A stretch of 64,000 nucleotides of DNA from an uncultured Eubacteriales bacterium (GTDB taxonomy: Bacteria; Bacillota; Clostridia; Peptostreptococcales; Anaerovoracaceae). The DNA is taken from positions 1-64,000 of the forward strand of contig UQNJ01000002.1 in the NCBI GenBank assembly GCA_900542295.1. The letters run 5' to 3'. Positions 1-8,527 of this stretch are shown piece by piece; position 1 is the stretch's first letter, and each line of letters opens with the position of its first letter. The position numbers and the translations under genes are program-made. Below the pieces are notes generated by a model. The model had not been told where the DNA came from, made no database searches, and saw only the letters and a program-made list of their open reading frames with translations.

Positions 1-62
<62 letters not shown>

Positions 63-327
63 AATTGTATATCAAGACTTTCGTCTTTAATATCTTTTAA
101 AAAGTTATCCTTTAGGATAAATCGCTTTCGCGCTTAATTCGCTTTTCGAATTATTGTCTTTTTAAGAAATTGTCGGAAACTATCCGCTAAATTGTCTTGA
201 CAATTTTGCTGATTGTTTCTTTAGTTTTGAGAACTTTGTTCTCTTTGACTAAATTTCCATACTATGAAGTTTTCAAGGTTCATGTGAGCTTTTCGCTCAC
301 CGTTCGGTTTAGCGCCGAACATTTAAC

Positions 328-356
328 ATATTAGCACATCGCCAATCTGTTGTCAA
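328..356 (-). promoter_or_regulatory. rrn promoter P2 (proximal)
   Basis: On the minus strand there is a perfect -35 TTGACA (351-356) and a -10 TAATAT (328-333) separated by exactly 17 bases. It points at the 16S gene. The leader between it and the rRNA (63-320) is rich in short inverted repeats, as expected for an rRNA leader that is processed, and has no coding potential. Confidence 0.85.
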
Positions 357-423
357 CAACTTTTTTAACTTTTTTTAAAGTTTTTTGTTGTTGCCTGTCG
401 ACCTCAGCGGTGACAGCTTTGTT

Positions 424-452
424 ATATTAGCATTTATTTCCCGTTATGTCAA
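424..452 (-). promoter_or_regulatory. rrn promoter P1 (distal)
   Basis: A second minus-strand promoter has the same -35 TTGACA (447-452), a 17-base spacer and -10 TAATAT (424-429), 96 bases upstream of the first. Tandem strong promoters are usual for rrn operons. The rest of 63-528 is leader and spacer. I see no gene in it and no clear terminator for the amidohydrolase that ends at 529. Confidence 0.85.
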
Positions 453-528
453 TATCTTTTTTGAACTTTTTTTAATAAATTGTGTATACATGCTTTACAA
501 TTCTTTTTTCCTTTGATTTTCAGCGGTT

Positions 529-2153
529 TTAACGATTCATATCGTAAAGCTTTTTACCTGCCAGATAAGTTCTTTCTATTTTTATGTCTTTTATATCATC
601 AGGGCCGGTCTTGGCAATATCTCTGTCAATTACCACAAAGTCGGCAGATTTTCCCTTTCTGATACTTCCTTTCTTTTCTTCTGCAAAGCAAGCATATGCA
701 CTGTTAATGGTAAACAGTCTAAGACATTGTTCCAGGGAAAGATTCTGTTCAGGCTTCCATCCTCCTTGCGGATTACCGTTCAAATCCTTTCTAGTCATTG
801 CCGCATAGATATTTTCCATAATATTCAGTGTTTCCACAGGACAGTCAGAGCTTCCGGTAGGATGAAGTTCTTTATCAAAGACGCTTTTCCAGTCATATGC
901 TGTGGCAGCCCTTTTCTCACCTAAACGGCTGTCTAAAATTTTCAGGTCATAATTGAGAAATATCGGCTGTATGTAGGCAATAAGGTCTAAACGCTTCATT
1001 CTTTCAAGCTGAGCCGGTGTTGTCACCTGACAATGAATTATTCCATGGCGCTCATTTAATCTATGATAGTTTTGCTTTGCTTCTTCTATGGCATCCATGA
1101 CTTCATCTACCGCTCCGTCTCCTATGGCATGAATCGCTATCTGCATACCTGCCTCATGGCACTTCTTTACCATAGCTTTGAGATCCTCCGTCTCAAACAG
1201 AAGCATTCCTCTCTGAGACGGCTCATCGCTGTACGGTTCATTAAGATAGGCAGTCCTTGCACCTAATGCGCCATCGGAGAGCAATTTGAGAGGTCCGAGT
1301 GTAAAAAGGCCATCTCCCAGATTCCATCCCGTATGATATCCGTTGTCAAGGAAGTCCTGTATTTTTTCTACTGACGGAAGATTACACTGCTCATATACTC
1401 TTATCTTAAGTTTACCTTCATCTATAAGTTCACGATATGCCTGTATAACTTTCAAATAATTTGTAGGTACATCTTTAAAGTCATCAGAATGTATCTCAAC
1501 GATTCCGTTGGCAAGTGCTTCTTCCTGGGCAAGCAGAATCAGTTCTTTTATCTCTTCCGTTTCTTTTTCAGGTATAGCATCCAATATGCAGGCTCTCGCT
1601 CTTTCTCTGAATATTCCCAAGGGTCTTCCGTTTTCATCAAGATCTATCTGTCCTCCCTCTATTTCCGGGGCGGATTCTGACATTCCTATCATCTCAAGGC
1701 CTTTGCTGTTGGTAACTATTACATGACCACAGGTTCTTACAAAGCACATAGGGTGTTCTGTCGATATCTTATCAAGATCATATCTGGTTATAAAACGTGA
1801 CTCATCCTTAAATTTATCGTGGTTCCATCCTCTTCCTCTTACCCATTTGCCTGCAGGAATATTATTTTTTCTATATAATCTCTGCTTATTTCTATAAGAT
1901 TTTCTATGCTGTCACAGTCGTTATGATTTATATCTTTAAGCAGCATTCCTAAGGAAAGAATATGTATATGGGTTTCAAAGAAAGCAGGTAATACAGTTTT
2001 ACCTTCAAGATTTACAGTTTCGCTTATGTCCCTTTCTCCTAATAATTCTTCATCACTTCCTACCTTTGCGAATTTGCCGTCTTCTACGGCAAAAGCGCTG
2101 CAATCATCTCCTTCAAGAGTGATTACTTTTCCATTATAATATACGCTTTTCAT
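529..2153 (-). pseudogene. YtcJ-like amidohydrolase, interrupted by a one-base frameshift
   Basis: This is a metal-dependent hydrolase of the Amidohydro_3/YtcJ family. The N-terminal part (2153-1839) carries the strand-rich start and the metal motif THIH in ETHIH. The larger C-terminal part (about 1870-529) carries the TIM-barrel with IHAIGDGAVDE and HCQV. The frames break in the A6 run (minus strand) at 1865-1870. Adding one A restores a continuous reading through KWVRGRGWNH, which is typical of the family, and gives a protein of about 541 residues, the normal length. The substrate is unknown; the family includes deacetylases and exoenzymes acting on amides. The gene lies downstream of an NhaC antiporter. 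The break is either a real mutation or a sequencing error in a homopolymer. Confidence 0.85.
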
Positions 2154-2180
2154 TTTAATCCTCCCATATAGTCAAACAAG

Positions 2181-2199
2181 GCGGCATGACTTATGCCGC
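2181..2199 (-). terminator. Short hairpin between nhaC and the amidohydrolase
   Basis: GCGGCAT and ATGCCGC form a perfect 7-bp stem around a 5-base loop. On the minus strand it is followed by CTTGTTTG, a poor U-tract. It could be a weak or partial terminator, or an mRNA stabilising hairpin between the antiporter and the amidohydrolase gene. Confidence 0.4.
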
Positions 2200-2228
2200 T
2201 CGGTTATTGCTGATGAAATTTTTACGCT

Positions 2229-3662
2229 TTATGCAAGCTCTTCCTTTTTATCTTTTTTGTTTCCTTTGAGTTTTTTCTGTTTACCTTCATCTGTACGTGC
2301 AATGATTACACCTGTCAGTATGTAAACAAGAGCAAAGCCCATTCCTAAGTATGTAATAGGAGCATATAATACGAAGTCCCATACAGGAAGTCCGAGAGTG
2401 CTCGAATAGAAGGCTCCCGAAAGTGACCAAGGTATCAGAGGAGCTGCAGCTGTACCTGTGTCCTCCAGCATTCTGGACAGATTTGTACGCTTGAGACCAA
2501 ACTTGTCGTAGAGATCTTTCGTCATGTTTCCGATTACTACGAATGATATATAGTAGCTTACCACAATCAGGAACAGTACTAAATGAAGAATAGCTACTGT
2601 TATCATCATCTGTTTATCGCTCTTAACAGCCTTTGAAAGCTTCTCAACGATAATTTCTACAGTTCCCGACGCCTTAAGAGGCCCTCCGAATACTCCGGCA
2701 GCAAGTACCAGCACTATGGTGCTGAGCATGCTGTTAAGTCCGCCTCTCAATACCATTGTGTCTACTATTTCAACTCCCGTTGATTCTGTATAGCCTCCTC
2801 CCATTGCATATATTACATCAGAGAATGACGCTCCCTGGAATACCCATGCAAGAACCATTGCCGCAAGTATTCCTGAGAAGAATGTAGGAATCGTAGGTTT
2901 TTTTAGTACAATCAGAGTTACTACTATTACCGGAGGTATGAGCATTATAGGGTTTATGGTAAATGTATCGTGAAGTGTATTCATTATTGCGCTGTAATCT
3001 GCGCCGGACATTTCCTGACCTGCATATTTTGCTCCTAATATTCCGTAAAGTACCAGCGAAACAACTATCGAAGGGACTGTAGTAAGAAGCATGTATTTGA
3101 TATGATCCACTATATTTACTTCTGCAACAGCTGATGCCATAACTGTAGTATCAGACAGCGGAGAAAGCTTATCTCCGAACAAAGCTCCTGCCGTAACAGC
3201 TCCTGCTGTGTATGCCGCAGGGATTCCAAGTCCTGCTGATACTCTCATAAGAGCAACTCCTACTGTAGATACGGTTCCCCATGAAGTTCCTGTCATTACA
3301 GACATAACTGCCGCTATGATACATGCCATAACCAAGAATATTCCAGGACTCAAGAATTTCATTCCGTAATATATCATCGTAGGTATTGAACCGGATATCA
3401 TCCATGTGCCTACTAAAAGGCCCACACACATAAGTATCATAAGAGGTGAAGCCATTGATTTAAAGTTTTCTTTCACTTCATATTCTATGTCTTCCCATTT
3501 GATTCCCCATATCATCGCAAGAGCACTTACTGCCGCAGCCGCACATAACAGAGAAACCGATGTATCGCCGCCTACCTTAGCTTTCACAATAAAAATCATC
3601 ACAACGGCGATAAGAAGCAAAATCATGGCTTGTCCAAAGCTTAATTTTTTCTTCTCTTCCAT
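2229..3662 (-). CDS. nhaC: Na+/H+ antiporter, NhaC family
   Basis: This is an integral membrane protein of 477 residues, predicted to exchange cations or organic acids across the cytoplasmic membrane. It shows the NhaC-family pattern: roughly a dozen hydrophobic segments, the GTSWGT segment in the first half, and GDKLSPLSDTT, a conserved polar loop of the family. The start is ATG at 3662 with AAAGGA upstream. A longer reading to 3776 has no ribosome site and a polar, non-membrane N-terminus. It is a paralogue of the antiporter at 6051. NhaC relatives also include malate/lactate exchangers, so the substrate is open. Neighbours are a LysR gene upstream and an amidohydrolase downstream. Confidence 0.88.
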   Translation of the reverse strand: MEEKKKLSFGQAMILLLIAVVMIFIVKAKVGGDTSVSLLCAAAAVSALAMIWGIKWEDIEYEVKENFKSMASPLMILMCVGLLVGTWMISGSIPTMIYYGMKFLSPGIFLVMACIIAAVMSVMTGTSWGTVSTVGVALMRVSAGLGIPAAYTAGAVTAGALFGDKLSPLSDTTVMASAVAEVNIVDHIKYMLLTTVPSIVVSLVLYGILGAKYAGQEMSGADYSAIMNTLHDTFTINPIMLIPPVIVVTLIVLKKPTIPTFFSGILAAMVLAWVFQGASFSDVIYAMGGGYTESTGVEIVDTMVLRGGLNSMLSTIVLVLAAGVFGGPLKASGTVEIIVEKLSKAVKSDKQMMITVAILHLVLFLIVVSYYISFVVIGNMTKDLYDKFGLKRTNLSRMLEDTGTAAAPLIPWSLSGAFYSSTLGLPVWDFVLYAPITYLGMGFALVYILTGVIIARTDEGKQKKLKGNKKDKKEELA

Positions 3663-3807
3663 AAAAATTATTCCTTTCACTATTCCTTTAATAATTCCCC
3701 ATTCCGTCGTCCCTTTTGAAGATGAAGCTTCAACTACTTTCAATTTAATCAAACCGCCGCAGCATTTCCAATACAAGTTAATTTATAAGTTCATGACTTC
3801 AAAGCTA

Positions 3808-3869
3808 TAAAAAAACGCCTTGCAAACAATTGCACGGGATTTTCACAAGTACAATCTGAATTGCAAGGC
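3808..3869 (-). terminator. Rho-independent terminator of the LysR gene
   Basis: On the minus strand GCCTTGCAA pairs perfectly with TTGCAAGGC (9 bp) across a 35-base loop and is followed by a T7 run. It lies just downstream of the LysR stop codon and separates that gene from nhaC, which therefore needs its own promoter in 3663-3807. Confidence 0.75.
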
Positions 3870-3880
3870 AGTTCTTTATA

Positions 3881-4748
3881 TTACTGCTGTTTAAAATATT
3901 CAATTAAAAAATTATAAAACATTATAGCTGCCGAATTTTTATAATTCGGTCTGTTCCATCTCACATAAACACTTCTGGGGAACGGAGGATCAAGACGCAG
4001 AAAATCAATGTTATCTTCCTCTTCCATTTTCCATGTCTTTTCAAGAAAAAAAGCTTTCCCTTGACCGCTGCGTATAATTCTTCTAAGAGTTACGGGGCTA
4101 TCCGTTTCTATGGCTATATTCTGCTTTATACCTGCCTCCTTAAGATAGCTTTCCATTATATCTCTGACAGGACGTCCTCTTACTAACGAAACTAACGGTA
4201 TTTCTCCGATTTCCTCTAATTTGAGTACCCCCCCCCGAATAACTTTTTTCGTTTTTAGGTACGGCGAGCAATATGTCTTCTGTCAGAAGAACAGCAGAAT
4301 TTTTAGGTTCTGTGCCCGGTACGGCGGAATTAACAATAAGATCCAAAGATGAAACGGAATCATCTTCATGATAATGCTGCAGCACTCTTATCTGCACATT
4401 TGGGTATTTTTCTCTGAATTTTCCGATTATATCTATAAGCAAGCTTGACATCGAATAAAATCCGACGCTTACCTGCAAATCTTTTCTGTTCTTAAATTCG
4501 CTCAATTCATCTCTCATCTCGTCAACTGAATTAAGTATTTTTGTGCAGTAATGTAAGAATACTTCGCCGTTCTTATTAAGAGTGATATTTCTTCCGTTTC
4601 TGTCAAAAAACTCCATTTCAAGCTCATCCTCAAGCCTTGATATCATTCTTGATAAAGACGGCTGTGAAATACAAAGCTCGTCTGCTGCCTGAGTCAGTGT
4701 TCTTGAATGAGCGATTTTATAAAAATACTTGAGCTGCAAAAGTTCCAT
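3881..4748 (-). pseudogene. LysR-type regulator, out of frame at a G9 tract (possible phase switch)
   Basis: The N-terminal reading gives a clear LysR winged helix-turn-helix (about residues 1-60: ELLQLKYFYKIAHSRTLTQA, SQPSLSRMISRLE) and the first part of the effector-binding domain. The frame changes in a run of nine G on the minus strand (4228-4236). In the sequence as given, translation runs on about 30 codons to a stop. With eight G the reading continues through LKLEEIGEIPLVSLVRGRP to the end at 3881, giving a normal 288-residue LysR protein. The ATG at 4748 has AAGGAG 8-9 bases upstream; the GTG nine bases earlier lies inside that site. It is divergent from madL and so the likely regulator of that operon and perhaps nhaC. 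Confidence 0.88.
4228..4236. repeat. G9/C9 mononucleotide tract inside the LysR coding region
   Basis: Nine consecutive C on the plus strand are nine G in the coding strand. Eight would keep the regulator in frame. Mononucleotide tracts of this length are mutable by slipped-strand mispairing and are the classical basis of on/off phase variation. They are also prone to sequencing error. Confidence 0.95.
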
Positions 4749-4786
4749 GTTTTCCACTCCTTATTCCATCGAGTTAATCTGTTCAT

Positions 4787-4809
4787 AACCTATCTTATAT
4801 TGGAAGGTT
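4787..4809. promoter_or_regulatory. Inverted repeat, candidate LysR operator
   Basis: AACCT and AGGTT (4787-4791 and 4805-4809) flank a 13-base AT-rich centre. The site overlaps the -35 of the madL promoter in the divergent lysR-madL region. LysR proteins usually bind interrupted dyads of this kind with a T-N11-A core. The link to the neighbouring regulator is inference. Confidence 0.4.
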
Positions 4810-4829
4810 CAAAAAATCAATAGTATACT
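4800..4829 (+). promoter_or_regulatory. Promoter of the madL operon, with overlapping palindromes downstream
   Basis: TTGGAA (4800-4805) and TATACT (4824-4829) are separated by 18 bases. Just after the expected start lie two overlapping perfect palindromes, CCAATATTGG (4838-4847) and GGTGGCCACC (4846-4855). They could be a repressor site or an RNA hairpin in the leader. Confidence 0.5.
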
Positions 4830-4893
4830 TTCGTCAGCCAATATTGGTGGCCACCCAAGCGGCAAAACAAATTTCAGAAAAGAGGGATACTAA

Positions 4894-5277
4894 ATGATAA
4901 ACGGCGTTGCAACTATTGCAGCATGCATGTTCGTCGGTTTCTTCGCCGGAGATGTAATCGGTCAGCTTATCGGTGTTGATTCAAATGTGGGCGGTGTAGG
5001 CTTTGCAATGTTTCTGCTGCTTGTAGTAACAGACAAACTCAAGAAAAAGGGTAAACTTACCGGCGAAATTTCAAGCGGAATAGGGTTTTGGCAATCAATG
5101 TATATTCCTATAGTCATCGCAATGACGGCAACTCAGGATGTAGTAGCTGCCGTAAGTTCAGGCTTTCTTGCTATAGCTGCCGGCGTGTGCGTAGTACTGC
5201 TTGGTTTCGTTTTAGTATGGCTTTCAAGTTTTCTGCCTGAAGGCAAAACCGGAGAAAAGGAGCAAAATGTCGCATGA
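4894..5277 (+). CDS. madL: Malonate transporter subunit MadL
   Basis: A small membrane protein of 127 residues with four hydrophobic segments. It matches the MadL family (N-terminal GVATIAACMFVGFFAGDVIG, then SNVGGVGFAMFLLL). In Malonomonas rubra MadL and MadM together form a sodium-coupled malonate importer. The ATG at 4894 follows AAGAGGGATACTAA. It overlaps madM by four bases (ATGA), so the two are translationally coupled. The substrate here is not proven; no malonate decarboxylase is in the window, so another dicarboxylate is possible. Confidence 0.85.
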   Translation: MINGVATIAACMFVGFFAGDVIGQLIGVDSNVGGVGFAMFLLLVVTDKLKKKGKLTGEISSGIGFWQSMYIPIVIAMTATQDVVAAVSSGFLAIAAGVCVVLLGFVLVWLSSFLPEGKTGEKEQNVA

Positions 5278-6041
5278 ATATTATAAATATAATAAAAGGA
5301 ATTCTCATAGACAACGCTTTCGTGATGTCTTTCATGTTCATCGCTTTAGGTGTTTTCATTTCCGGTATAATTTCCAAATATGTGTTTAAGGGCAAGCTTC
5401 CGACTTCTGCTGTTGCAATAGTTGTGGGTCTTATAGCAGCTTACATAGGCGGCAGCATAACAGGCGGCAGCAATGGCATCGCAGATATAGAAATGTTTAC
5501 AGGCATAGGTATTTTAGGAGGAAGCAGCCTTAGAGACTTTGCTATAATATCGACCGCATACGGAGCAAGCCTGACTGAACTCAAGCGCTCCGGTCTCATA
5601 GGCGCACTTTCACTTATTGTAGGGGTCACCTTTGCATTTATCCTCGGAACCTGCTTTGCGGTTGTGTTTGGATATACGAATCCTGATGAGATAACTACAA
5701 TAGCAGCAGGAACCGTAACTTTCATCACAGGTGCTGTTACAGGCAGTGCAGTAGGAGCATCTTCTGATATTATAGCTTTATCTATTGCCATCGGTGTGGT
5801 AAAATCTATAGTTGTAATGATAGCAACACCGCTTTTGGCCAAATGTATGAAACTTGACAATTTCCGTTCTGCCATGGTATACGGCGGTATTATGGGCACT
5901 ACATCGGGAGTTTCCGCAGGACTTGCAGCAACAGATCAAAGACTTGTCCCTTATGGAGCCATGACAGCTACATTTTTTACCGGTCTTGCTTGCCTCCTGT
6001 GCCCTACCGTATTTTACGGCATCATAAATCTAATTTTTTAG
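5274..6041 (+). CDS. madM: Malonate transporter subunit MadM
   Basis: An integral membrane protein of 255 residues with about seven to eight hydrophobic segments, of the MadM family. It shows the glycine-rich GGSITGGSNGIADIEMFTGI region and GILGGSSLRDFAIISTAYGA. It is the partner of MadL in Na+-dependent malonate uptake. The gene starts inside the madL stop codon and is followed after nine bases by the nhaC paralogue. The operon thus places a sodium-coupled importer directly before a sodium/proton antiporter. Confidence 0.87.
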   Translation: MNIINIIKGILIDNAFVMSFMFIALGVFISGIISKYVFKGKLPTSAVAIVVGLIAAYIGGSITGGSNGIADIEMFTGIGILGGSSLRDFAIISTAYGASLTELKRSGLIGALSLIVGVTFAFILGTCFAVVFGYTNPDEITTIAAGTVTFITGAVTGSAVGASSDIIALSIAIGVVKSIVVMIATPLLAKCMKLDNFRSAMVYGGIMGTTSGVSAGLAATDQRLVPYGAMTATFFTGLACLLCPTVFYGIINLIF

Positions 6042-6050
6042 GTGAGCGAC

Positions 6051-7421
6051 ATGACTTTAAATTTCAAAGAATCTTTATGGACTTTGCTGGGAATAGCATC
6101 AATAATGGTAGTAGGCATTTTTGTTTTAAAGATGCCTATTTCTATTATTTTACTTTTAGAGGCAGTTTTTACAGGAATAATAGGATTCATAAAAAAAACG
6201 CCCTACGATGAACTTCAACGTACCATACTCTCCTCTATAAGCAATATACTCGTTCCTATAATCATACTTCTTCTAATAGGGGCTTTGGTTGCAAGCTGGA
6301 TTATGAGCGGTACCGTTCCAACTCTTATATGTATAGGACTCAAGGCGATAGATGCTCGTTTTTTTCTTATAATATCCTTTGTAATGTGCTCAGTCACATC
6401 CATGATAATCGGAACATCATGGGGAACCATATCGACCCTTGGAATAGCCTTTATGGGAATTTCCAATGCATTGGAGCTTGATCCAATCTATACGGTAAGC
6501 ACTATAGTATCGGGTGCTATATTGGGTGATAAAATGTCACCTCTTTCAAGTTCGGTTGTTTTAGCCGGTCAGCTTACTGACACCCCTTCAATAAGCTCCA
6601 TGAAGGCTACTGCCATGACCAATGTTCCTGCATTTCTGATATCGGCAGCTATATATCTGTTTTTAGGCATATCTTCAGACGGCAGTTATACTTCTGAATA
6701 TGTAAATACAGATGAGCTGCTTACGGCAATATCGGGAGAATTCAATACGGGAATTATTGCCCTTATTCCTCCTGTTCTTCTCATAGTACTGATTCTTTTA
6801 AGGATACCTACCATACCTGCTTTTATTGCAGGTATCGCCGCCGGTGTTCTCGAAGCACTTTTTCTTCAGGGCAGTAACCCTACGAATGTGTTTGAAGGTC
6901 TGATTTCCGGATATACATACGGCAGCAATCCACAAGTCAATGAACTTCTCAATTACGGAGGAATAAACAGTATGGCCTCCATATTAACACTGCTGATATT
7001 TGCAGCAGCCTTCGGAGGTATAATAAAGAAGCTTGGTGTAATATCCTGTCTCCTTGACAAAGTATTCAGGAATACAACAAGTAAAACCGGTATAATAACT
7101 TCCTCGGTGATAATACATACTTTATGCTTTATCATAACCGGTAACTACTTTGCAACCAATTCAATACTGTCTCCCGCCCTAAGATCCATATACGAAAAAA
7201 ACGGTATAAACCGCTGCCATATAACTTCTGTTTTTTTAGATACAGGCACAGGTATATCTCCTATAGTACCATGGAGCCCTACAGCAATATTCGTTACCAG
7301 TACTCTCGGCTATGCTTCTTTGGATTATTGCCTATATGCCCCCATACTATGGCTTCCGTTTTTTATTTATCCGATTATAGGAATAGTTTTAGACAGGAGG
7401 AAAAATGAAAAAACTGCTTGA
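6051..7421 (+). CDS. nhaC: Na+/H+ antiporter, NhaC family (second copy)
   Basis: A 456-residue membrane protein with the same signature segments as the gene at 2229 (GTSWGTISTLG and GDKMSPLSSS) and about twelve hydrophobic helices. The start is ATG at 6051, preceded by AGGTGA at the right distance. The GTG at 6042 lies inside that ribosome site and is rejected. It sits third in the madL operon, so the likely job is to recycle the Na+ brought in by MadLM or to exchange a related acid. Its end overlaps the next gene by 17 bases. Confidence 0.87.
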   Translation: MTLNFKESLWTLLGIASIMVVGIFVLKMPISIILLLEAVFTGIIGFIKKTPYDELQRTILSSISNILVPIIILLLIGALVASWIMSGTVPTLICIGLKAIDARFFLIISFVMCSVTSMIIGTSWGTISTLGIAFMGISNALELDPIYTVSTIVSGAILGDKMSPLSSSVVLAGQLTDTPSISSMKATAMTNVPAFLISAAIYLFLGISSDGSYTSEYVNTDELLTAISGEFNTGIIALIPPVLLIVLILLRIPTIPAFIAGIAAGVLEALFLQGSNPTNVFEGLISGYTYGSNPQVNELLNYGGINSMASILTLLIFAAAFGGIIKKLGVISCLLDKVFRNTTSKTGIITSSVIIHTLCFIITGNYFATNSILSPALRSIYEKNGINRCHITSVFLDTGTGISPIVPWSPTAIFVTSTLGYASLDYCLYAPILWLPFFIYPIIGIVLDRRKNEKTA

Positions 7422-7980
7422 GATATTCACAATGTTCTTTAAGATAGGTATGTTTACAATAGGAGGCGGTTATGCCATGCTTCCTATTATACAAAAAGAA
7501 GTGGTAGACAAAAAATCATGGATGAATGAAGAGGAGTTCCTTGATGCAATCTCTCTGACCAACAGCCTGCCCGGACCTCTTGCTACCAATGCCGCCACTT
7601 TCATAGGTTACAGAGTAAGTAAAGTAAAAGGAGCGGTCACCGCTGTTATTGGTGCCGTTCTTCCAAGTATAATTATAATACTGTTAATTGCATCATTTTT
7701 TAAAAATGCGGCTGACTACCCGATAGTTCAAAATATATTCAATGCAATAAGACCTGCCGTAGTTGCCCTTATACTTTATTCGGTCATCAAACTTGCCGGA
7801 ACTGCGAAGATAACGAAAAATCTAAACTGGCTCGTAGCACTTATAGCTTTTTCTGCTATAACATTTTTTAATATTCATCCTATTATTGTAATAATATGTG
7901 CCGCACTGTATGGGCTTGTTCTTTATGACTACGTATACAAGGCACTTAATGCAAAAGATATAGATAAAAGAAAGGAGTGA
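7405..7980 (+). CDS. chrA: Chromate transporter family protein, half-size (first of pair)
   Basis: A 191-residue membrane protein of the CHR family in the short, single-domain form. The conserved FKIGMFTIGGGYAMLPIIQKEV and SLPGPLATNAATFIGYR match the family. Short CHR proteins come in adjacent pairs that together equal one long ChrA. This one and the next (7988) form such a pair. The family is named for chromate efflux, but its natural role in anaerobes is often unknown, and a general anion role is possible. The ribosome site is AGGAGG before ATG at 7405. Confidence 0.85.
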   Translation: MKKLLEIFTMFFKIGMFTIGGGYAMLPIIQKEVVDKKSWMNEEEFLDAISLTNSLPGPLATNAATFIGYRVSKVKGAVTAVIGAVLPSIIIILLIASFFKNAADYPIVQNIFNAIRPAVVALILYSVIKLAGTAKITKNLNWLVALIAFSAITFFNIHPIIVIICAALYGLVLYDYVYKALNAKDIDKRKE

Positions 7981-7987
7981 TGATGGG

Positions 7988-8527
7988 ATGTTTGATTTAC
8001 TTCCTCAGGTACTGTTTGCATTCCTCAAGATAGGAGCCTTTTCTTTTGGCGGAGGATATGCAGTCCTGTCTTTTATAGAAAGAGAAATAATTTCAGCCAA
8101 TAACTGGATTTCACCGGAAGAGTTTGTAAATATAGTAGCTATCGCAGAGATGACGCCGGGTCCCATAGCCGTAAATTCATCTACTTTTGTTGGATATAAC
8201 ATGTTCGGAATCCTTGGGGGAATAGTATGCTCTCTTTGTACCGTAGCCGTACCCTTTATTATATCTCTCATAGTTTCGGCTTCATTTTCAAAATTCAGAG
8301 ACAACATATATCTCAAAAAAGCTCTCTGCGGCATAAGACCTGCCGTAATAGGACTTATAGCAGCAGCTTGTGTTTCCGTCGGTAAGATTTCCATAACCGG
8401 CATATACAGCATCGGGTTTTTTGCACTCGCATTACTTCTTGTGTGGAAATTTAAGATGAATCCTATAATAACTCTTGTAATTTGCGGAGGTATTGGAGCC
8501 GTAGTATTCAGTTTTGTTCCGTTATAG
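7988..8527 (+). CDS. chrA: Chromate transporter family protein, half-size (second of pair)
   Basis: A 179-residue partner of the preceding gene, seven bases downstream. FLKIGAFSFGGGYAVLSFIE and MTPGPIAVNSSTFVGYN are the same family signatures as in the first half. In this family the two halves are thought to insert with opposite orientation and work as a heterodimer. The ATG at 7988 follows AAGGAG near the end of the first gene. The stop codon overlaps the end of the convergent MFS gene, so there is no terminator between them. Confidence 0.85.
   Translation: MFDLLPQVLFAFLKIGAFSFGGGYAVLSFIEREIISANNWISPEEFVNIVAIAEMTPGPIAVNSSTFVGYNMFGILGGIVCSLCTVAVPFIISLIVSASFSKFRDNIYLKKALCGIRPAVIGLIAAACVSVGKISITGIYSIGFFALALLLVWKFKMNPIITLVICGGIGAVVFSFVPL

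Noticed and set aside
529..2153. Programmed ribosomal frameshift in the amidohydrolase
   Set aside because: There is no slippery heptamer with a downstream stimulator. A single missing A in a homopolymer is the simplest cause.
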